64,000 bases of DNA from Elusimicrobiota bacterium (GCA_003452935.1 DMMY01000004.1:62001-126000), one strand, 5' to 3'; numbered from the stretch's first letter, positions 33,766-42,669 are shown. Notes: generated from the sequence alone by a model not told the origin. A program made the numbers and translations.

Positions 33766-34742
33766 TGGAAGAACTCGGTTCTCTGCGCATGGCGGATGTG
33801 GGGGCCAAACCCCGGACAGCCCGGCATGCCCTGGCCCGCGGCAGCCTGGTCATGAACGCGCGGGCCCTGCGCCTTCTGCGAACCAAACGGCTGCCCAAGG
33901 GAGACGCCCTGGCCGCGGGAGAGCTCGCGGGAATCATGGCCGCCAAGCGCACCTCCGAGATCATCCCGCTCTGCCATCCCTTGCCGCTCGACGCAGTCCG
34001 CGTCGGCTTCGAGCTTGATCCCAAGCTTCCCGGCCTGCACGCTTTTTGCTCGGCCAAGGCCTTCTCCCGCACCGGCGTGGAAATGGAGGCCCTCTGCGGC
34101 GTTTCCGCGGCGCTTTTGACCGTCTACGATCTTGTCAAGCCCGTGGATCCCGCGCTCCGCATCGATTCAGTACGCCTCGAATTCAAGGCGGGCGGCAAGT
34201 CCGGATTCTGGCGCCATCCTCTCGCAAGGCCTAAGAAATCCCCCCCGGCCAAGCCTTTAAAGCCGGCCGTCGCGGGCATCATCACGGTCAGCGACCGCTG
34301 CTCTCAAGGCCGCCGCAGGGACGAATCCGGCCGGCTCCTAAGCGAGGGGTTGAGGGCCATGGGCCTAAGCACGCGGCCCCGGCTCGTGGTCAGCGACGAT
34401 CAAGAGCTTATCGCCTCCGCTCTCAGGCGTCTGGCGAAGGACTGCGACGCCGTGGTCCTGACCGGCGGCACCGGGCTCTCCCCGCGGGACGTCACTCCCG
34501 AGACCGTGACCGGGATATGCGACCGGGTTGTGCCGGGAATCGGCGAAGCTCTGCGCCTGAGCGGCCGGTCCTCGACGCCGCTCTCCTCTTTGAGCCGGTC
34601 CGTGGCCGGCCTGCTGGGCTCCACGATCGTGGTCTGCCTGCCGGGAAGCCCCAGGGCCGTGCAAGAAGGACTAGCCGTCCTCTCCGAGGTCCTGCCCCAT
34701 GCGATACATATCGCCAAAGGCGGCGGACATGGCCTAAAATGA
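33762..34742 (+). CDS. MoaC-MoaB/Mog fusion protein
   Basis: This 326-residue protein has two enzymes. Residues 1-155 are cyclic pyranopterin monophosphate synthase (MoaC): MADVGAKPRTARHALA, KRTSEIIPLCHPLPLD and GVEMEALCGVSAALLTVYD. Residues about 168-322 are the MoaB/Mog molybdopterin adenylyltransferase: GIITVSDRCSQG, VVLTGGTGLSPRDVTPE and LPGSPRAVQEG. A Lys/Pro-rich linker joins them. It therefore covers the second step and the adenylation step of cofactor synthesis. Two overlapping ATGs (33762, 33765) can serve as start. Confidence 0.93.
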   Translation: MMEELGSLRMADVGAKPRTARHALARGSLVMNARALRLLRTKRLPKGDALAAGELAGIMAAKRTSEIIPLCHPLPLDAVRVGFELDPKLPGLHAFCSAKAFSRTGVEMEALCGVSAALLTVYDLVKPVDPALRIDSVRLEFKAGGKSGFWRHPLARPKKSPPAKPLKPAVAGIITVSDRCSQGRRRDESGRLLSEGLRAMGLSTRPRLVVSDDQELIASALRRLAKDCDAVVLTGGTGLSPRDVTPETVTGICDRVVPGIGEALRLSGRSSTPLSSLSRSVAGLLGSTIVVCLPGSPRAVQEGLAVLSEVLPHAIHIAKGGGHGLK

Positions 34743-35929
34743 CCACGTACGCCGAGGCCTTGAGCATCCTTTGCGACGCCGCCAGCCAGCTGTCCATAGG
34801 CGCTGAAATCCTCCCTATCTCGCAAGCCGCAGGCCGCGTGGCCGCGGACCGGATCGCGAGCCCCGAGCCCCTTCCCCTTTTCAACAACTCGGCCATGGAC
34901 GGCTTCGCGCTGAAAGCCGCGGGCACGAAACGCGCGCCGGTCCGGCTCCCGGTCCAGGGCTCGATCGCGGCCGGAGACGTTTTCTCCGCCGGCCACGGCG
35001 CCGGAACCTATGAGATAATGACCGGCGCTCCCATTCCCGAGGGCTGCGACGCGGTGGTGCCCATCGAGGGAGTCAACCTCCTGGACGCCGGCCGGACCCT
35101 TGAAGTCCTCGAGCCAGCAAAAGCCGGCGATTACGTACGCCTCAAGGGATCGGACCTTCCCGCGGGGGCCCCTGTCATCGAACCTGGAACCATGCTGGAT
35201 GAGCGCCATGTCCTGGTCCTGGCCAGCCTAGGCATCACCCAAGTCAAGGTCCGGCGCAAGATCAAGGCAGCGGTCTTTTCCACGGGCAAGGAACTTGTCC
35301 CGGCCCAAGACCAACCCAAGCCCGGACAAGTGCGCAATGCCACCGGACCCTACCTTCTGGCCGCCTTGACCAGGGCCGGCGCCCAGGCCTCGTGGCAGGG
35401 CATAAGCGAGGACCACTCCGAGCGTTTCCTGGAACGCCTGGGCCGCGCCGTAAAGGAAAACCCGGACCTGATCGTGTCTACCGGCGCCGTTTCCATGGGC
35501 CGCCATGATTTCATTCCCTCGGCCGTGGCCCAGGCCGGCGGCAGGACCCTCTTCCACCGCGTGGCCATGCGGCCGGGCAAGCCGATCTTCGCGGCCCGGC
35601 TGCCGGACGGGCCGCTGTTTATCGGCCTGCCCGGAAACCCCGTGTCCACGGTCGTCGCTCTGCGGTTCTTCATAACGGCCGTGCTGCGCGTCCTGCAAGG
35701 GCAAGGCCCGGAAAAACCGCGAGTCCTGCCCCTCGCGCAAGCCGCGGCCAAGCCCGAGGGCATGCGCTGTTTCTACAAGGCCCGCCTGAAAAAAGACGAG
35801 GTGCTCGTGCTCACGGGTCAGGCCTCATTCCAAATCAAGCCGTTGCTGGACGCGGATTGCTGGGCGGTCCTGCCCGAGGCAGGCTCCATGCTCAAGGCCG
35901 GAAGCCTTGTGGAGGTATTTGCAATTTGA
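34739..35929 (+). CDS. moeA: Molybdopterin molybdotransferase
   Basis: The 396-residue MoeA inserts molybdenum into adenylated molybdopterin. It shows LPLFNNSAMDGFAL, YEIMTGAPIPEGCDAVV, the MPT-binding VSTGAVSMGRHDFI, RVAMRPGKPIFAARL and LPGNPVSTVV. The ATG overlaps the stop of the moaC-mog gene. It is of normal length. Confidence 0.95.
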   Translation: MTTYAEALSILCDAASQLSIGAEILPISQAAGRVAADRIASPEPLPLFNNSAMDGFALKAAGTKRAPVRLPVQGSIAAGDVFSAGHGAGTYEIMTGAPIPEGCDAVVPIEGVNLLDAGRTLEVLEPAKAGDYVRLKGSDLPAGAPVIEPGTMLDERHVLVLASLGITQVKVRRKIKAAVFSTGKELVPAQDQPKPGQVRNATGPYLLAALTRAGAQASWQGISEDHSERFLERLGRAVKENPDLIVSTGAVSMGRHDFIPSAVAQAGGRTLFHRVAMRPGKPIFAARLPDGPLFIGLPGNPVSTVVALRFFITAVLRVLQGQGPEKPRVLPLAQAAAKPEGMRCFYKARLKKDEVLVLTGQASFQIKPLLDADCWAVLPEAGSMLKAGSLVEVFAI

Positions 35930-36174
35930 GTCTCAGAAAAATAGCGCTTTACGGCGGTCTGCGCGAAACCTGCCCGCAACCCAGCCTGGAGGTGTCGATC
36001 CCGGCAAACGCCACGGCTCAAGAAGCCCTGCGCCGCATCGCCCAAAGCCTCGGCCGCCGAGTCCCCGGGCTTAAAGGCGCCGTGCTGGCCACTTCGCGGC
36101 GCGTTTTGCGCCGCTTTGAACGAGTGCCGCCCAAGGGAGCCTTGGCGCTCCTGCCGCCCGTATGCGGAGGATGA
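35926..36174 (+). CDS. moaD: Molybdopterin synthase sulfur carrier subunit
   Basis: This 82-residue ubiquitin-like protein ends in the required Gly-Gly (PPVCGG). It starts at TTG 35926, overlapping the moeA stop, with GGAGG 9 bases upstream; no ATG fits the normal N-terminus IALYGGLRE. MoaE activates and uses its thiocarboxylate to make molybdopterin. The sequence between is typical in length but weakly conserved, as usual for MoaD; the Gly-Gly tail and the position between moeA and moaE support the call. Confidence 0.85.
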   Translation: MSLRKIALYGGLRETCPQPSLEVSIPANATAQEALRRIAQSLGRRVPGLKGAVLATSRRVLRRFERVPPKGALALLPPVCGG

Positions 36175-36590
36175 CCCTCTTGGCGCGCGGCCCGCTGCGT
36201 CCGCAGCGGCTCGTCGCCGCCGTCTGCGGCCCGAAACGCGGAGGCTTGGTCCTCTTCGCCGGCGCCGTGCGCGGCGACCGGCGCCGAGGACTCGAGGTCA
36301 CGGCCATATCCTACGACGCTTGTCGCCCCCTGGCCGACAAAACGCTGGCATCCATCCTGCGCGAGGCCGGACGCCGCTGGAAGGTGCGCGCCGCGGCCCG
36401 GCACCGCCTCGGCCGGGTGCCGACGGGCGCCGCCGCTTTCGCCGTGGCCGTCGCATCGGGGCACCGGGCCGAGGCGTTCGCGGCCTGCCGCTACGTCGTA
36501 GAGCAAGCCAAGAAACGCCTGCCCGTCTGGAAGAAAGAACACTACAGCAACGGAAGTTCCAAGTGGCTAAGCGGCCGGAGGCTGCGATGA
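36162..36590 (+). CDS. moaE: Molybdopterin synthase catalytic subunit
   Basis: The 142-residue MoaE transfers sulfur from MoaD to cyclic pyranopterin monophosphate. It has GGLVLFAGAVRGD, ISYDACRPLADKTL, HRLGRVPTGAAAFAVAVAS and the active-site lysines in KKRLPVWKKEHYS. Two ATGs at 36162 and 36171 are possible; the second overlaps the moaD stop. The end overlaps the YaeQ gene by four bases. Confidence 0.92.
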   Translation: MRRMTLLARGPLRPQRLVAAVCGPKRGGLVLFAGAVRGDRRRGLEVTAISYDACRPLADKTLASILREAGRRWKVRAAARHRLGRVPTGAAAFAVAVASGHRAEAFAACRYVVEQAKKRLPVWKKEHYSNGSSKWLSGRRLR

Positions 36591-37111
36591 AGCTCCGCTG
36601 CGATCTCCACGTCAACGGCGGCGCGCGCAAGCTGGTCCTCGTCCCGGGGATCAACGAGTCGACCGAGCACCTGGCTCTCAAGCTCGCCGCCTATCTTTTG
36701 TTTTGGGCCGAGGATCCGATCGTCGACGCCGGCACCAAGAACCCGGCGCTGGCGAATTACGAGTTTCTGCCGGACCTCATGGCTCTCGACGAGGACGGAA
36801 GCATCAAGCTCTGGGTCGAGTGCGGATCTACGACCATGCACAAGCTCAAGAAGCTCACGCGCCGACTGCCCCGGGGGCGCATCGTGGTCCTTAAGGAAAC
36901 GGAACGCGACGGCCAGAAGCTGCGGGAGGATCTCCTGACCCAGCTGGACCGTCAGCAGCGCGTCGAGATTTTCGCGTGGCCCGGGAGCCTCTTCCGGGAC
37001 TGGGTCTGCTGCCTGCTCGAGAAAACCGAGGTCTATGGGGAATCCGGCGGTCTCCTCCTCAATATCGTCGTCAACGAACATCCTTTCGTCGCCGAGCTCA
37101 AGCGGTTCTGA
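36587..37111 (+). CDS. YaeQ family protein
   Basis: This 174-residue protein matches YaeQ, which has a PD-(D/E)XK nuclease-like fold of unknown role. The fold motif is visible in NYEFLPDLMALDEDGSIKLWVECG with a following lysine-rich stretch (MHKLKKLTRRL). It begins at ATG 36587 overlapping moaE, so it is co-transcribed with the cofactor genes. It ends 5 bases before the convergent MscS gene; there is no room for a separate terminator. Confidence 0.8.
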   Translation: MKLRCDLHVNGGARKLVLVPGINESTEHLALKLAAYLLFWAEDPIVDAGTKNPALANYEFLPDLMALDEDGSIKLWVECGSTTMHKLKKLTRRLPRGRIVVLKETERDGQKLREDLLTQLDRQQRVEIFAWPGSLFRDWVCCLLEKTEVYGESGGLLLNIVVNEHPFVAELKRF

Positions 37112-37116
37112 GGCGG

Positions 37117-38169
37117 TTAAGCGCCGTCGCCGCTCTGCTGGAAGACCACCCGGGAAGGCAGGGCGAAGCTGATCCCTTCCCGACGGAAGGCGTCGAGCAG
37201 GGCCAGGTGGATGGCCTGGTTGGTGTCCATGTAGATCCCGTAATCCGGGTCCGTGACGAAGTAAACGGCCTCGAACGCGAACCCGGCCTCCTCGAACGAT
37301 TTAAGATGCGCCCGGTCAAAACGCGCCTTGGGCGCGGCCGCGACCGCGGCGCGGACCAACTGAGGGATATTCTTGACCTGCTCCGCCGGGGTCCGATAAG
37401 GGACGCTGAAGCCGATCACGATGCGCCGTTCCTGGAGCTGGCGGAAATTCTGGATCTGGGCCGAGGTCAGCCGGGAATTGGCGACGATGAGCATCTCGCC
37501 GGAGAGCGCCCGCACCCGCGTGGTCTTGATGCCGATATGCTCGACCGTGCCCATCATGTCCCCGACCACGATGAAGTCGCCGACCACGAAAGGCTGGTCC
37601 AGATAGATGGCCAGGGCGCTGAAAAGATCCCCCAGCACGGCCTGGGCGGCCAAGGCCACGGCCACGCCGCCGATGCCCAGGCCCGCGAGCATGGAGGTGA
37701 CGTTGAAGCCCAGGTTGCTCAAGACGAAGAGCGCGCCCGTCACCCAGAGCAGCCCGCTGATCAGGTAGGATATGGTGCGCGCCATGCCCTGCTCGGCTTG
37801 AGAAAAGCGCCCCTTGGATATGAGGAGCTTGCGCACCAAGTAGTCCGCGGCCACGCGCAGCATGGTCACGGCGCGATAAGTCAAGACCACGAGCAGCAGA
37901 GCGTGCAAAAGGCCGTCAAGCCTGCCGGGCAGCCGCAAATAGCGCGTGGCGGCCCATAAGACCACCAGGACGCATTCCGGCGTCCGCACCATTTCGAGAA
38001 GATCCACGAGCAGGTCGTCGAGATCGGTCTGGGTCCGCAGGGCCAAGGCGCGCAGGCGGGAGACGACGAGTTTCCGAGCCAGCCCGAAGCCCCAGAACAA
38101 AGCCAGAAAGGCGGCCAAAGCCAGAAAATATCGATTCAACGGGTTGTCCAGGAATGCGCGGCCGAGCAT
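37117..38169 (-). CDS. MscS-family mechanosensitive channel
   Basis: The product has about 350 residues. Several N-terminal helices precede the pore helix region SMLAGLGIGGVAVALAAQAVLGDLFSAL, the MscS signature, followed by the beta domain FVVGDFIVVGDMMGTVEHIGIKTTRVRALSGE. It opens under membrane tension to release solutes. I chose ATG 38169; an ATG at 38250 is in frame but overlaps the ahcY start and its ribosome site, and the extra residues lie across the divergent promoter region. Confidence 0.88.
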   Translation of the reverse strand: MLGRAFLDNPLNRYFLALAAFLALFWGFGLARKLVVSRLRALALRTQTDLDDLLVDLLEMVRTPECVLVVLWAATRYLRLPGRLDGLLHALLLVVLTYRAVTMLRVAADYLVRKLLISKGRFSQAEQGMARTISYLISGLLWVTGALFVLSNLGFNVTSMLAGLGIGGVAVALAAQAVLGDLFSALAIYLDQPFVVGDFIVVGDMMGTVEHIGIKTTRVRALSGEMLIVANSRLTSAQIQNFRQLQERRIVIGFSVPYRTPAEQVKNIPQLVRAAVAAAPKARFDRAHLKSFEEAGFAFEAVYFVTDPDYGIYMDTNQAIHLALLDAFRREGISFALPSRVVFQQSGDGA

Positions 38170-38198
38170 AAGGGCTGAAAATAATAACAAATATAAGA

Positions 38199-38204
38199 TA
38201 TAAT
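38199..38204 (+). promoter_or_regulatory. -10 box of ahcY
   Basis: TATAAT lies 29 bases before the ahcY ATG in an AT-rich stretch (38178-38215); the ribosome site AAGGGG is at 38225-38230. The -35 box is weak (TGAAAA at 38176). No SAH riboswitch fits the 64-base gap. Confidence 0.55.
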
Positions 38205-38233
38205 GATGAACATTTCGACGGAGCAAGGGGACA

Positions 38234-39547
38234 ATGAACACAACGACCATGGACTACAAAGTCAAGGACATAACCCTCGCGGACTGGGGCCGCAAGGAAA
38301 TCACCATCGCGGAAAGCGAGATGCCCGGCCTCATGGCCCTGCGCGAGGAATATCGCGGCAAGAATCCTCTTGGCGGCGCCCGCATCGCCGGCTGCCTGCA
38401 CATGACCATCGAGACCGCGGTCCTGATCGAAACCCTGGTCAAGCTCGGCGCCTCGGTGCGCTGGAGCTCCTGCAACATCTTTTCCACCCAGGACCATGCC
38501 GCCGCGGCCGTGGCCAAGGCCGGCGTCCCGGTCTTCGCCTGGAAAGGCGAGAGCCTCGAGGAATACGATTGGTGCATAGAGCAGTCCATCGCCTGGCCGG
38601 ACGGCAAGGGCCCGACCCTGCTGTTGGACGACGGCGGTGATCTCACCAACATGATCCACGACAAGAGGCCCGAACTGCTCAAGGACATCGTCGGTCTCTC
38701 CGAGGAAACCACGACCGGCGTGCACCGCCTCTACCAGCGCCAAGCCGGCGGAACCTTGAAGTGCCCGGCCATCAACGTCAACGACTCCTGCACCAAGTCC
38801 AAGTTCGACAACCTCTACGGCTGCCGCGAATCGCTCCTGGACGGCATCAAGCGCGCCACCGACGTCATGATCGCGGGCAAGACCTGCGTGGTCTGCGGCT
38901 ACGGCGACGTGGGCAAGGGCTGCGCCCAATCCCTGCGCGGCATGGGCGCGCGCGTGCTGGTGACCGAGATCGACCCCATCAACGCCCTGCAGGCCTGCAT
39001 GGAAGGCTACGAGGTCGTCACCATGGACGACGCCGCGGCCACGGCGGACATCTTCATAACCGCGACCGGCTGCCGGGACATCATCACCCGCAAGCACCTC
39101 GACGCCATGAAGAGCCAGGCCATCGTCTGCAACATCGGGCACTTCGACCTGGAGATCGACGTGGCCTCCATCACCTCGGACAGCAAGATCAAGCGCGTCA
39201 ACATCAAGCCCCAGGTGGACCAGTTCGTCTGGCCCGACGGCAAGGTGGTGACCCTCCTGGCAGAAGGCCGCCTCGTCAATCTCGGCTGCGCCTCCGGGCA
39301 TCCCAGCTTCGTCATGAGCGCCTCCTTCACGAACCAGACCATGGCCCAAATAGAGCTCTGGTCGCAGCGCGGCAAGGGAAAGTACGAGAACAAGGTCTAC
39401 ACCCTGCCCAAGCTCCTCGACGAGAAGGTGGCGCGCCTGCACCTGGGCAAGCTCGGCGTCAAGCTCACCAAGCTGACCAAAGCGCAAGCGGAATATCTGG
39501 GCATACCGGCGGACGGCCCCTACAAAGCCGACAACTATCGGTATTAG
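38234..39547 (+). CDS. ahcY: Adenosylhomocysteinase
   Basis: The 437-residue enzyme splits S-adenosylhomocysteine into adenosine and homocysteine with bound NAD. Motifs include GCLHMTIETAVLIETL, SSCNIFSTQDHAAAA, the NAD loop CGYGDVGKGCAQSLRG, CNIGHFDLEID and the C-terminal lysine/tyrosine end PYKADNYRY. NVNDSCTKSKFDN has Cys where many homologues have Val. The adenosine it makes links methyl metabolism to the purine genes nearby. The helicase gene follows 14 bases later. Confidence 0.96.
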   Translation: MNTTTMDYKVKDITLADWGRKEITIAESEMPGLMALREEYRGKNPLGGARIAGCLHMTIETAVLIETLVKLGASVRWSSCNIFSTQDHAAAAVAKAGVPVFAWKGESLEEYDWCIEQSIAWPDGKGPTLLLDDGGDLTNMIHDKRPELLKDIVGLSEETTTGVHRLYQRQAGGTLKCPAINVNDSCTKSKFDNLYGCRESLLDGIKRATDVMIAGKTCVVCGYGDVGKGCAQSLRGMGARVLVTEIDPINALQACMEGYEVVTMDDAAATADIFITATGCRDIITRKHLDAMKSQAIVCNIGHFDLEIDVASITSDSKIKRVNIKPQVDQFVWPDGKVVTLLAEGRLVNLGCASGHPSFVMSASFTNQTMAQIELWSQRGKGKYENKVYTLPKLLDEKVARLHLGKLGVKLTKLTKAQAEYLGIPADGPYKADNYRY

Positions 39548-39561
39548 GCCGGTCGCCGACC

Positions 39562-40797
39562 ATGCCCTTTTCCAGCTACAACCTGCTGCCTGACCTCGTC
39601 AAGGCCGTCAAGGCCATGGGGTTTACCAGCTTCACGCCCATACAAGTGCGTTCCATACCCCCAGCGCTCGAAGGCAAGGACGTTCTGGGCTCGGCAATGA
39701 CCGGCAGCGGCAAGACCGTGGCCTTTGTCCTGCCCCTGCTGCAAAAACTCATCTCGCAGCGGGCCGAGCCGCGGCCCCCATCCGGAGTCCGGGCCCTGGT
39801 CCTGGTGCCCACGCGGGAACTCGCGGCCCAGGTGGAGACCGCGGTGCGCGACCTGGCGCGCTTTACGGACATACGCTGCGTCCTGGTGATCGGGGGCGCG
39901 AGCTTCCACAACCAGACCCAAGCCCTGCGCCAGGGCGCGCAGATCGTCGTGGCCACGCCGGGCCGGCTCCTGGACCACTACCGCCAGAGGTCCATACGGC
40001 TAGACGGCGTGCAGGTCGCGGTCCTCGATGAGGCCGACCGGATGCTCGACATGGGCTTCATGCCGGATATCCGCAGAATCATGCAAAGCCTGCCGCGCGA
40101 GCGCCAGACCCTTATGTTCTCGGCCACCATACCGCCGGAAGTCCAACGGGTGGTCGGGGAGTTCATGCGCGAGCCGGTGCGCATCGAGGTGGACCCCCCG
40201 GCCTCGCCCGCCTCGGGCATCACCCAGATGCTCTATCCGGTCATGGCCGACCAGAAATTCGAACTCCTCGACTCCATCCTCAAGAACACGAAGATATCCT
40301 CGGCCGTCATCTTTACCCGCACCAAGTCCCGGGCCGACCAGGTGGCGCGCTTCCTGGAAAACCGCGGCCAGCCCGCGGCCGTGCTCCACTCCAGCAAGAC
40401 CCAGGCCCAGCGCGACCGCGCCATGGACAGCTTCCGGGAACAGAAGCATCAGCTCCTGGTCGCGACCGATATCGCGGCCCGCGGCCTCGACGTCCGGCAT
40501 ATCAGCCACGTCATCAACTTCGACGTCCCGCTGCATCCGGAGGACTACGTCCACCGCATCGGCCGCACGGGCCGGGTCTTCGCCGTAGGCGACGCGATCA
40601 CCCTGATGGGAATGGAAGAGGAGCGTTTCGTGACCGCGATCGAACGCTTCATCGGCGCCAGCATTCCGCGCTGCGCCTTTCCGGACTTTCCTTACCGGGT
40701 GCCGCCCCAGCTCACCGCCTATAAGCCCCCGGTCACCCACCATTTCAGGCTCCGGCGCAGGATCGCGCGCTCCAGCAGCCACCGCTTCCGGCGCTGA
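39562..40797 (+). CDS. DEAD-box RNA helicase
   Basis: This 411-residue helicase has the Q motif (FTPIQVRSIPPAL), motif I AMTGSGKT, Ia PTRELAAQ, Ib TPGRLLDH, motif II DEAD (AVLDEADRMLDMGF), motif III SAT (MFSATIPPE), and motifs V/VI ATDIAARGLDV and HRIGRTGR. It unwinds short RNA duplexes, probably in ribosome assembly or mRNA turnover. The C-terminal tail is short and Arg-rich (RLRRRIARSSSHRFRR), likely for RNA binding. It is probably co-transcribed with ahcY. Confidence 0.95.
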   Translation: MPFSSYNLLPDLVKAVKAMGFTSFTPIQVRSIPPALEGKDVLGSAMTGSGKTVAFVLPLLQKLISQRAEPRPPSGVRALVLVPTRELAAQVETAVRDLARFTDIRCVLVIGGASFHNQTQALRQGAQIVVATPGRLLDHYRQRSIRLDGVQVAVLDEADRMLDMGFMPDIRRIMQSLPRERQTLMFSATIPPEVQRVVGEFMREPVRIEVDPPASPASGITQMLYPVMADQKFELLDSILKNTKISSAVIFTRTKSRADQVARFLENRGQPAAVLHSSKTQAQRDRAMDSFREQKHQLLVATDIAARGLDVRHISHVINFDVPLHPEDYVHRIGRTGRVFAVGDAITLMGMEEERFVTAIERFIGASIPRCAFPDFPYRVPPQLTAYKPPVTHHFRLRRRIARSSSHRFRR

Positions 40798-40820
40798 GCC
40801 ATCATCACGCGGGCGTTTGC

Positions 40821-40826
40821 TATACT
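40821..40826 (+). promoter_or_regulatory. -10 box, leaderless, for the gene at 40835
   Basis: TATACT is followed by eight bases and then ATG 40835; transcription should start at or next to the ATG. No good -35 box is seen. Confidence 0.5.
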
Positions 40827-40834
40827 AAAGCGCC

Positions 40835-41506
40835 ATGGACGCCTCCGGTTTCCAAAAACTGCTCAAGCGCATCGAGGTGGTGCGCGCGCCCACGCACGCT
40901 CTCTCCACCTTCGGAGCCACGCGCCTGACCTACCACCTCGTCTCCTCGGTCGAGGGGCTGCGCAACCGCACCCGCCTGCGCACGGGTACGGTGCTCTCCG
41001 AAAAACCCAAGATCATCACGCCGCAGGCCTTTGCCGAGCGCTTCCAGGGCTTCGGCAAGGAATCCGAGGAGTTCGCCCGCTGGCTGACGCCCGCGTACCG
41101 CGACCTTCTGCGGGCGCTCGAGTACAACTTCAAGAACCAGGACATCCGGACCCGCGTGGTCTCGGGCGCCCCGAAAGCCGTGACCGAGCGCATCCTGGCC
41201 GACATCTCCCGCCGAGAGTCCCGCGACGAGGCCGTCATCCGCTGCCCCGACTCGGCCTGGGGCTTGGCCCTGATGAAGCTCACTCTCGACGAGACGGCCC
41301 GCTCCTTCCCCGTGCACGTGCGCGACCTGGAGCGCCGGGGACTCTTCCACCCCGAGGCCAAGGAAGAAGACCGCCGCAGGCGGGAGATCGATCAGCTCTT
41401 CGCCGCGGCCGGGCGCGACCGAGCGGCCCTGGAGGCTTTGGGCCGCAAACTGCGCGAATACGGCCTCTTCGAGGAATACGAAGACCGGTTTCTCTCCTAC
41501 TTCTAG
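40835..41506 (+). CDS. Conserved-looking hypothetical protein
   Basis: I do not recognise this 223-residue protein. It appears soluble and mixed alpha/beta, with no signal peptide or membrane segment. Features are KPKIITPQAFAERFQGFGKESEEFARWL, a second part with RTRVVSGAPKAVTERILADI, and a charged helical tail (EAKEEDRRRREIDQLF) ending DRFLSYF. Codon use is like its neighbours. It stands alone after the helicase gene with its own -10 box, so it is likely a real gene of unknown function. Confidence 0.75.
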   Translation: MDASGFQKLLKRIEVVRAPTHALSTFGATRLTYHLVSSVEGLRNRTRLRTGTVLSEKPKIITPQAFAERFQGFGKESEEFARWLTPAYRDLLRALEYNFKNQDIRTRVVSGAPKAVTERILADISRRESRDEAVIRCPDSAWGLALMKLTLDETARSFPVHVRDLERRGLFHPEAKEEDRRRREIDQLFAAAGRDRAALEALGRKLREYGLFEEYEDRFLSYF

Positions 41507-41555
41507 GCCGATTTTTGCTAAAATTCCGTCACTTCCGACTTTCTGGGAAACAACC

Positions 41556-42191
41556 ATGCTGCCCCGAAGCCGCCTTGCTCGCCTGATCTGGGCCGCGTCA
41601 GCCGTTCTCCTGGCGTCGGCGACCTCGGTCCTGGCCGTGCGCGGCGCGCGCAAGCCCTATGCGCCCTCCGCGCCTGGATATCGCGAGCAGGGGCCGGCCG
41701 GAGCGCGCGTCACCGTGGTCGAGTACTCTGATTTCCAATGCCCGGCCTGCCGACTGGCCGTCAGCCCCATGAAGGGCCTGCTGGCCCTCTACGGCCCGGA
41801 ACTGCGCTTGATCTACAAGCACTTCCCCCTCACCAAGGCCCACGAACGGGCCCTGCCGGCCGCCCGGGCCGCGGAATGCGCCGGACAACAGGGCCGATTC
41901 TGGGATTTCCACGATCTGCTCTACGACAAGCAGGCCGAATGGACTCCGGACGCGTCCGGCCGGATATTCGAAAGTTACGCAAAAAAACTGGGCATGGATC
42001 TGCCGACATTCCAGACCTGCCTCAAGGACCCTTCGGTCGAAGCCCTCGTGACCCGCGACATGCGGGAGGGCAACGACCATTGGGTCGTGTCCACCCCCAC
42101 TTTCTTCATCAACGGCAAGCGCTTCGTGGGCGCCCGCCAGCTTTCGGAACGCGGCACGATATGGGTCGACCAAATTCTCAAGAAGAAATGA
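41556..42191 (+). CDS. DsbA-like thioredoxin-fold thiol:disulfide protein
   Basis: The 211-residue protein has an N-terminal membrane anchor or signal peptide (IWAASAVLLASATSVLA) and a DsbA/DsbG-type thioredoxin domain. The active site is FQCPACRLAV, with CPAC, and the cis-proline loop is VVSTPTFFINGKRFVG. It should act in the periplasm on protein thiols. The next gene, a MauE-like membrane protein, overlaps by four bases, and the pair probably exchange electrons. Confidence 0.9.
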   Translation: MLPRSRLARLIWAASAVLLASATSVLAVRGARKPYAPSAPGYREQGPAGARVTVVEYSDFQCPACRLAVSPMKGLLALYGPELRLIYKHFPLTKAHERALPAARAAECAGQQGRFWDFHDLLYDKQAEWTPDASGRIFESYAKKLGMDLPTFQTCLKDPSVEALVTRDMREGNDHWVVSTPTFFINGKRFVGARQLSERGTIWVDQILKKK

Positions 42192-42664
42192 TCGAGCGCG
42201 GCGACAAGGGCGCCGGCGCCTGGCTGGGCCTAGCCGCCCGGATGGCCATAGGCTTGGTCTTCGTGGTTTCGGGGACCTTTAAGGCCGCGGCTCCGGCCGA
42301 GGAATTCGCTTTGGTCATAGATTACTACCGCCTCATCGGATCCCAGGACCTGATCCTGGTCCTATCCACCTTTCTGCCCTGGATAGAAGTCGTCGTGGGT
42401 TTCGCCCTGATTTTCGGCTTTGTCACGCGCGCCGCCGCGATCGCCGCCGGCGGGATGTTCCTGGCCTTCATCATCGCCGTCATCTCGACAAAGGCGCGCG
42501 GCATAGAACTGCCCAACTGCGGCTGCTTCGGATTCGGCTGGCATCCCAGCGCCACTCAAACCCTGATTATGGATTCCCTATTGAGCTTGGCGTCCATCCA
42601 GGTTTTCCGCCAAGGAGAGCGGATATGGAGCCTGGACAATTGGTGCTCCTCAGGCTATAATTGA
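42188..42664 (+). CDS. MauE/DoxX-like membrane protein
   Basis: This 158-residue protein has four hydrophobic helices (ARMAIGLVFVVSGTFKA, FLPWIEVVVGFALIFG, AAIAAGGMFLAFIIAVI, a last one before SIQVF). The short loop ELPNCGCFGFGW carries the paired cysteines typical of MauE-type proteins, which pass electrons to periplasmic thiol proteins. It starts within the stop of the DsbA-like gene (ATGA), which supports a joint redox role. DoxX/MauE families are related, so the exact family name is less sure than the function class. Confidence 0.82.
   Translation: MIERGDKGAGAWLGLAARMAIGLVFVVSGTFKAAAPAEEFALVIDYYRLIGSQDLILVLSTFLPWIEVVVGFALIFGFVTRAAAIAAGGMFLAFIIAVISTKARGIELPNCGCFGFGWHPSATQTLIMDSLLSLASIQVFRQGERIWSLDNWCSSGYN
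42633..42661 (+). promoter_or_regulatory. Promoter for the receiver gene at 42670, leaderless
   Basis: TGGACA (42633-42638), a 17-base spacer and TATAAT (42656-42661) lie within the end of the MauE-like gene. The ATG follows after eight bases. Confidence 0.65.
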
Positions 42665-42669
42665 GCGTC

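Noticed and set aside
36162..37111. Separate plus-strand frame from 36116 to 37111 as one long protein
   Set aside because: Only its 3' part is real (YaeQ from 36587); the 5' part is an Arg-rich shadow of moaE.
38170..38233. SAH riboswitch before ahcY
   Set aside because: The gap is only 64 bases, AT-rich and mostly promoter; no pseudoknot-forming segments are visible.
38761..39561. Upstream extension of the DEAD-box helicase through ahcY
   Set aside because: Arg/His-rich shadow of ahcY; the Q motif and normal N-terminus begin just after ATG 39562.
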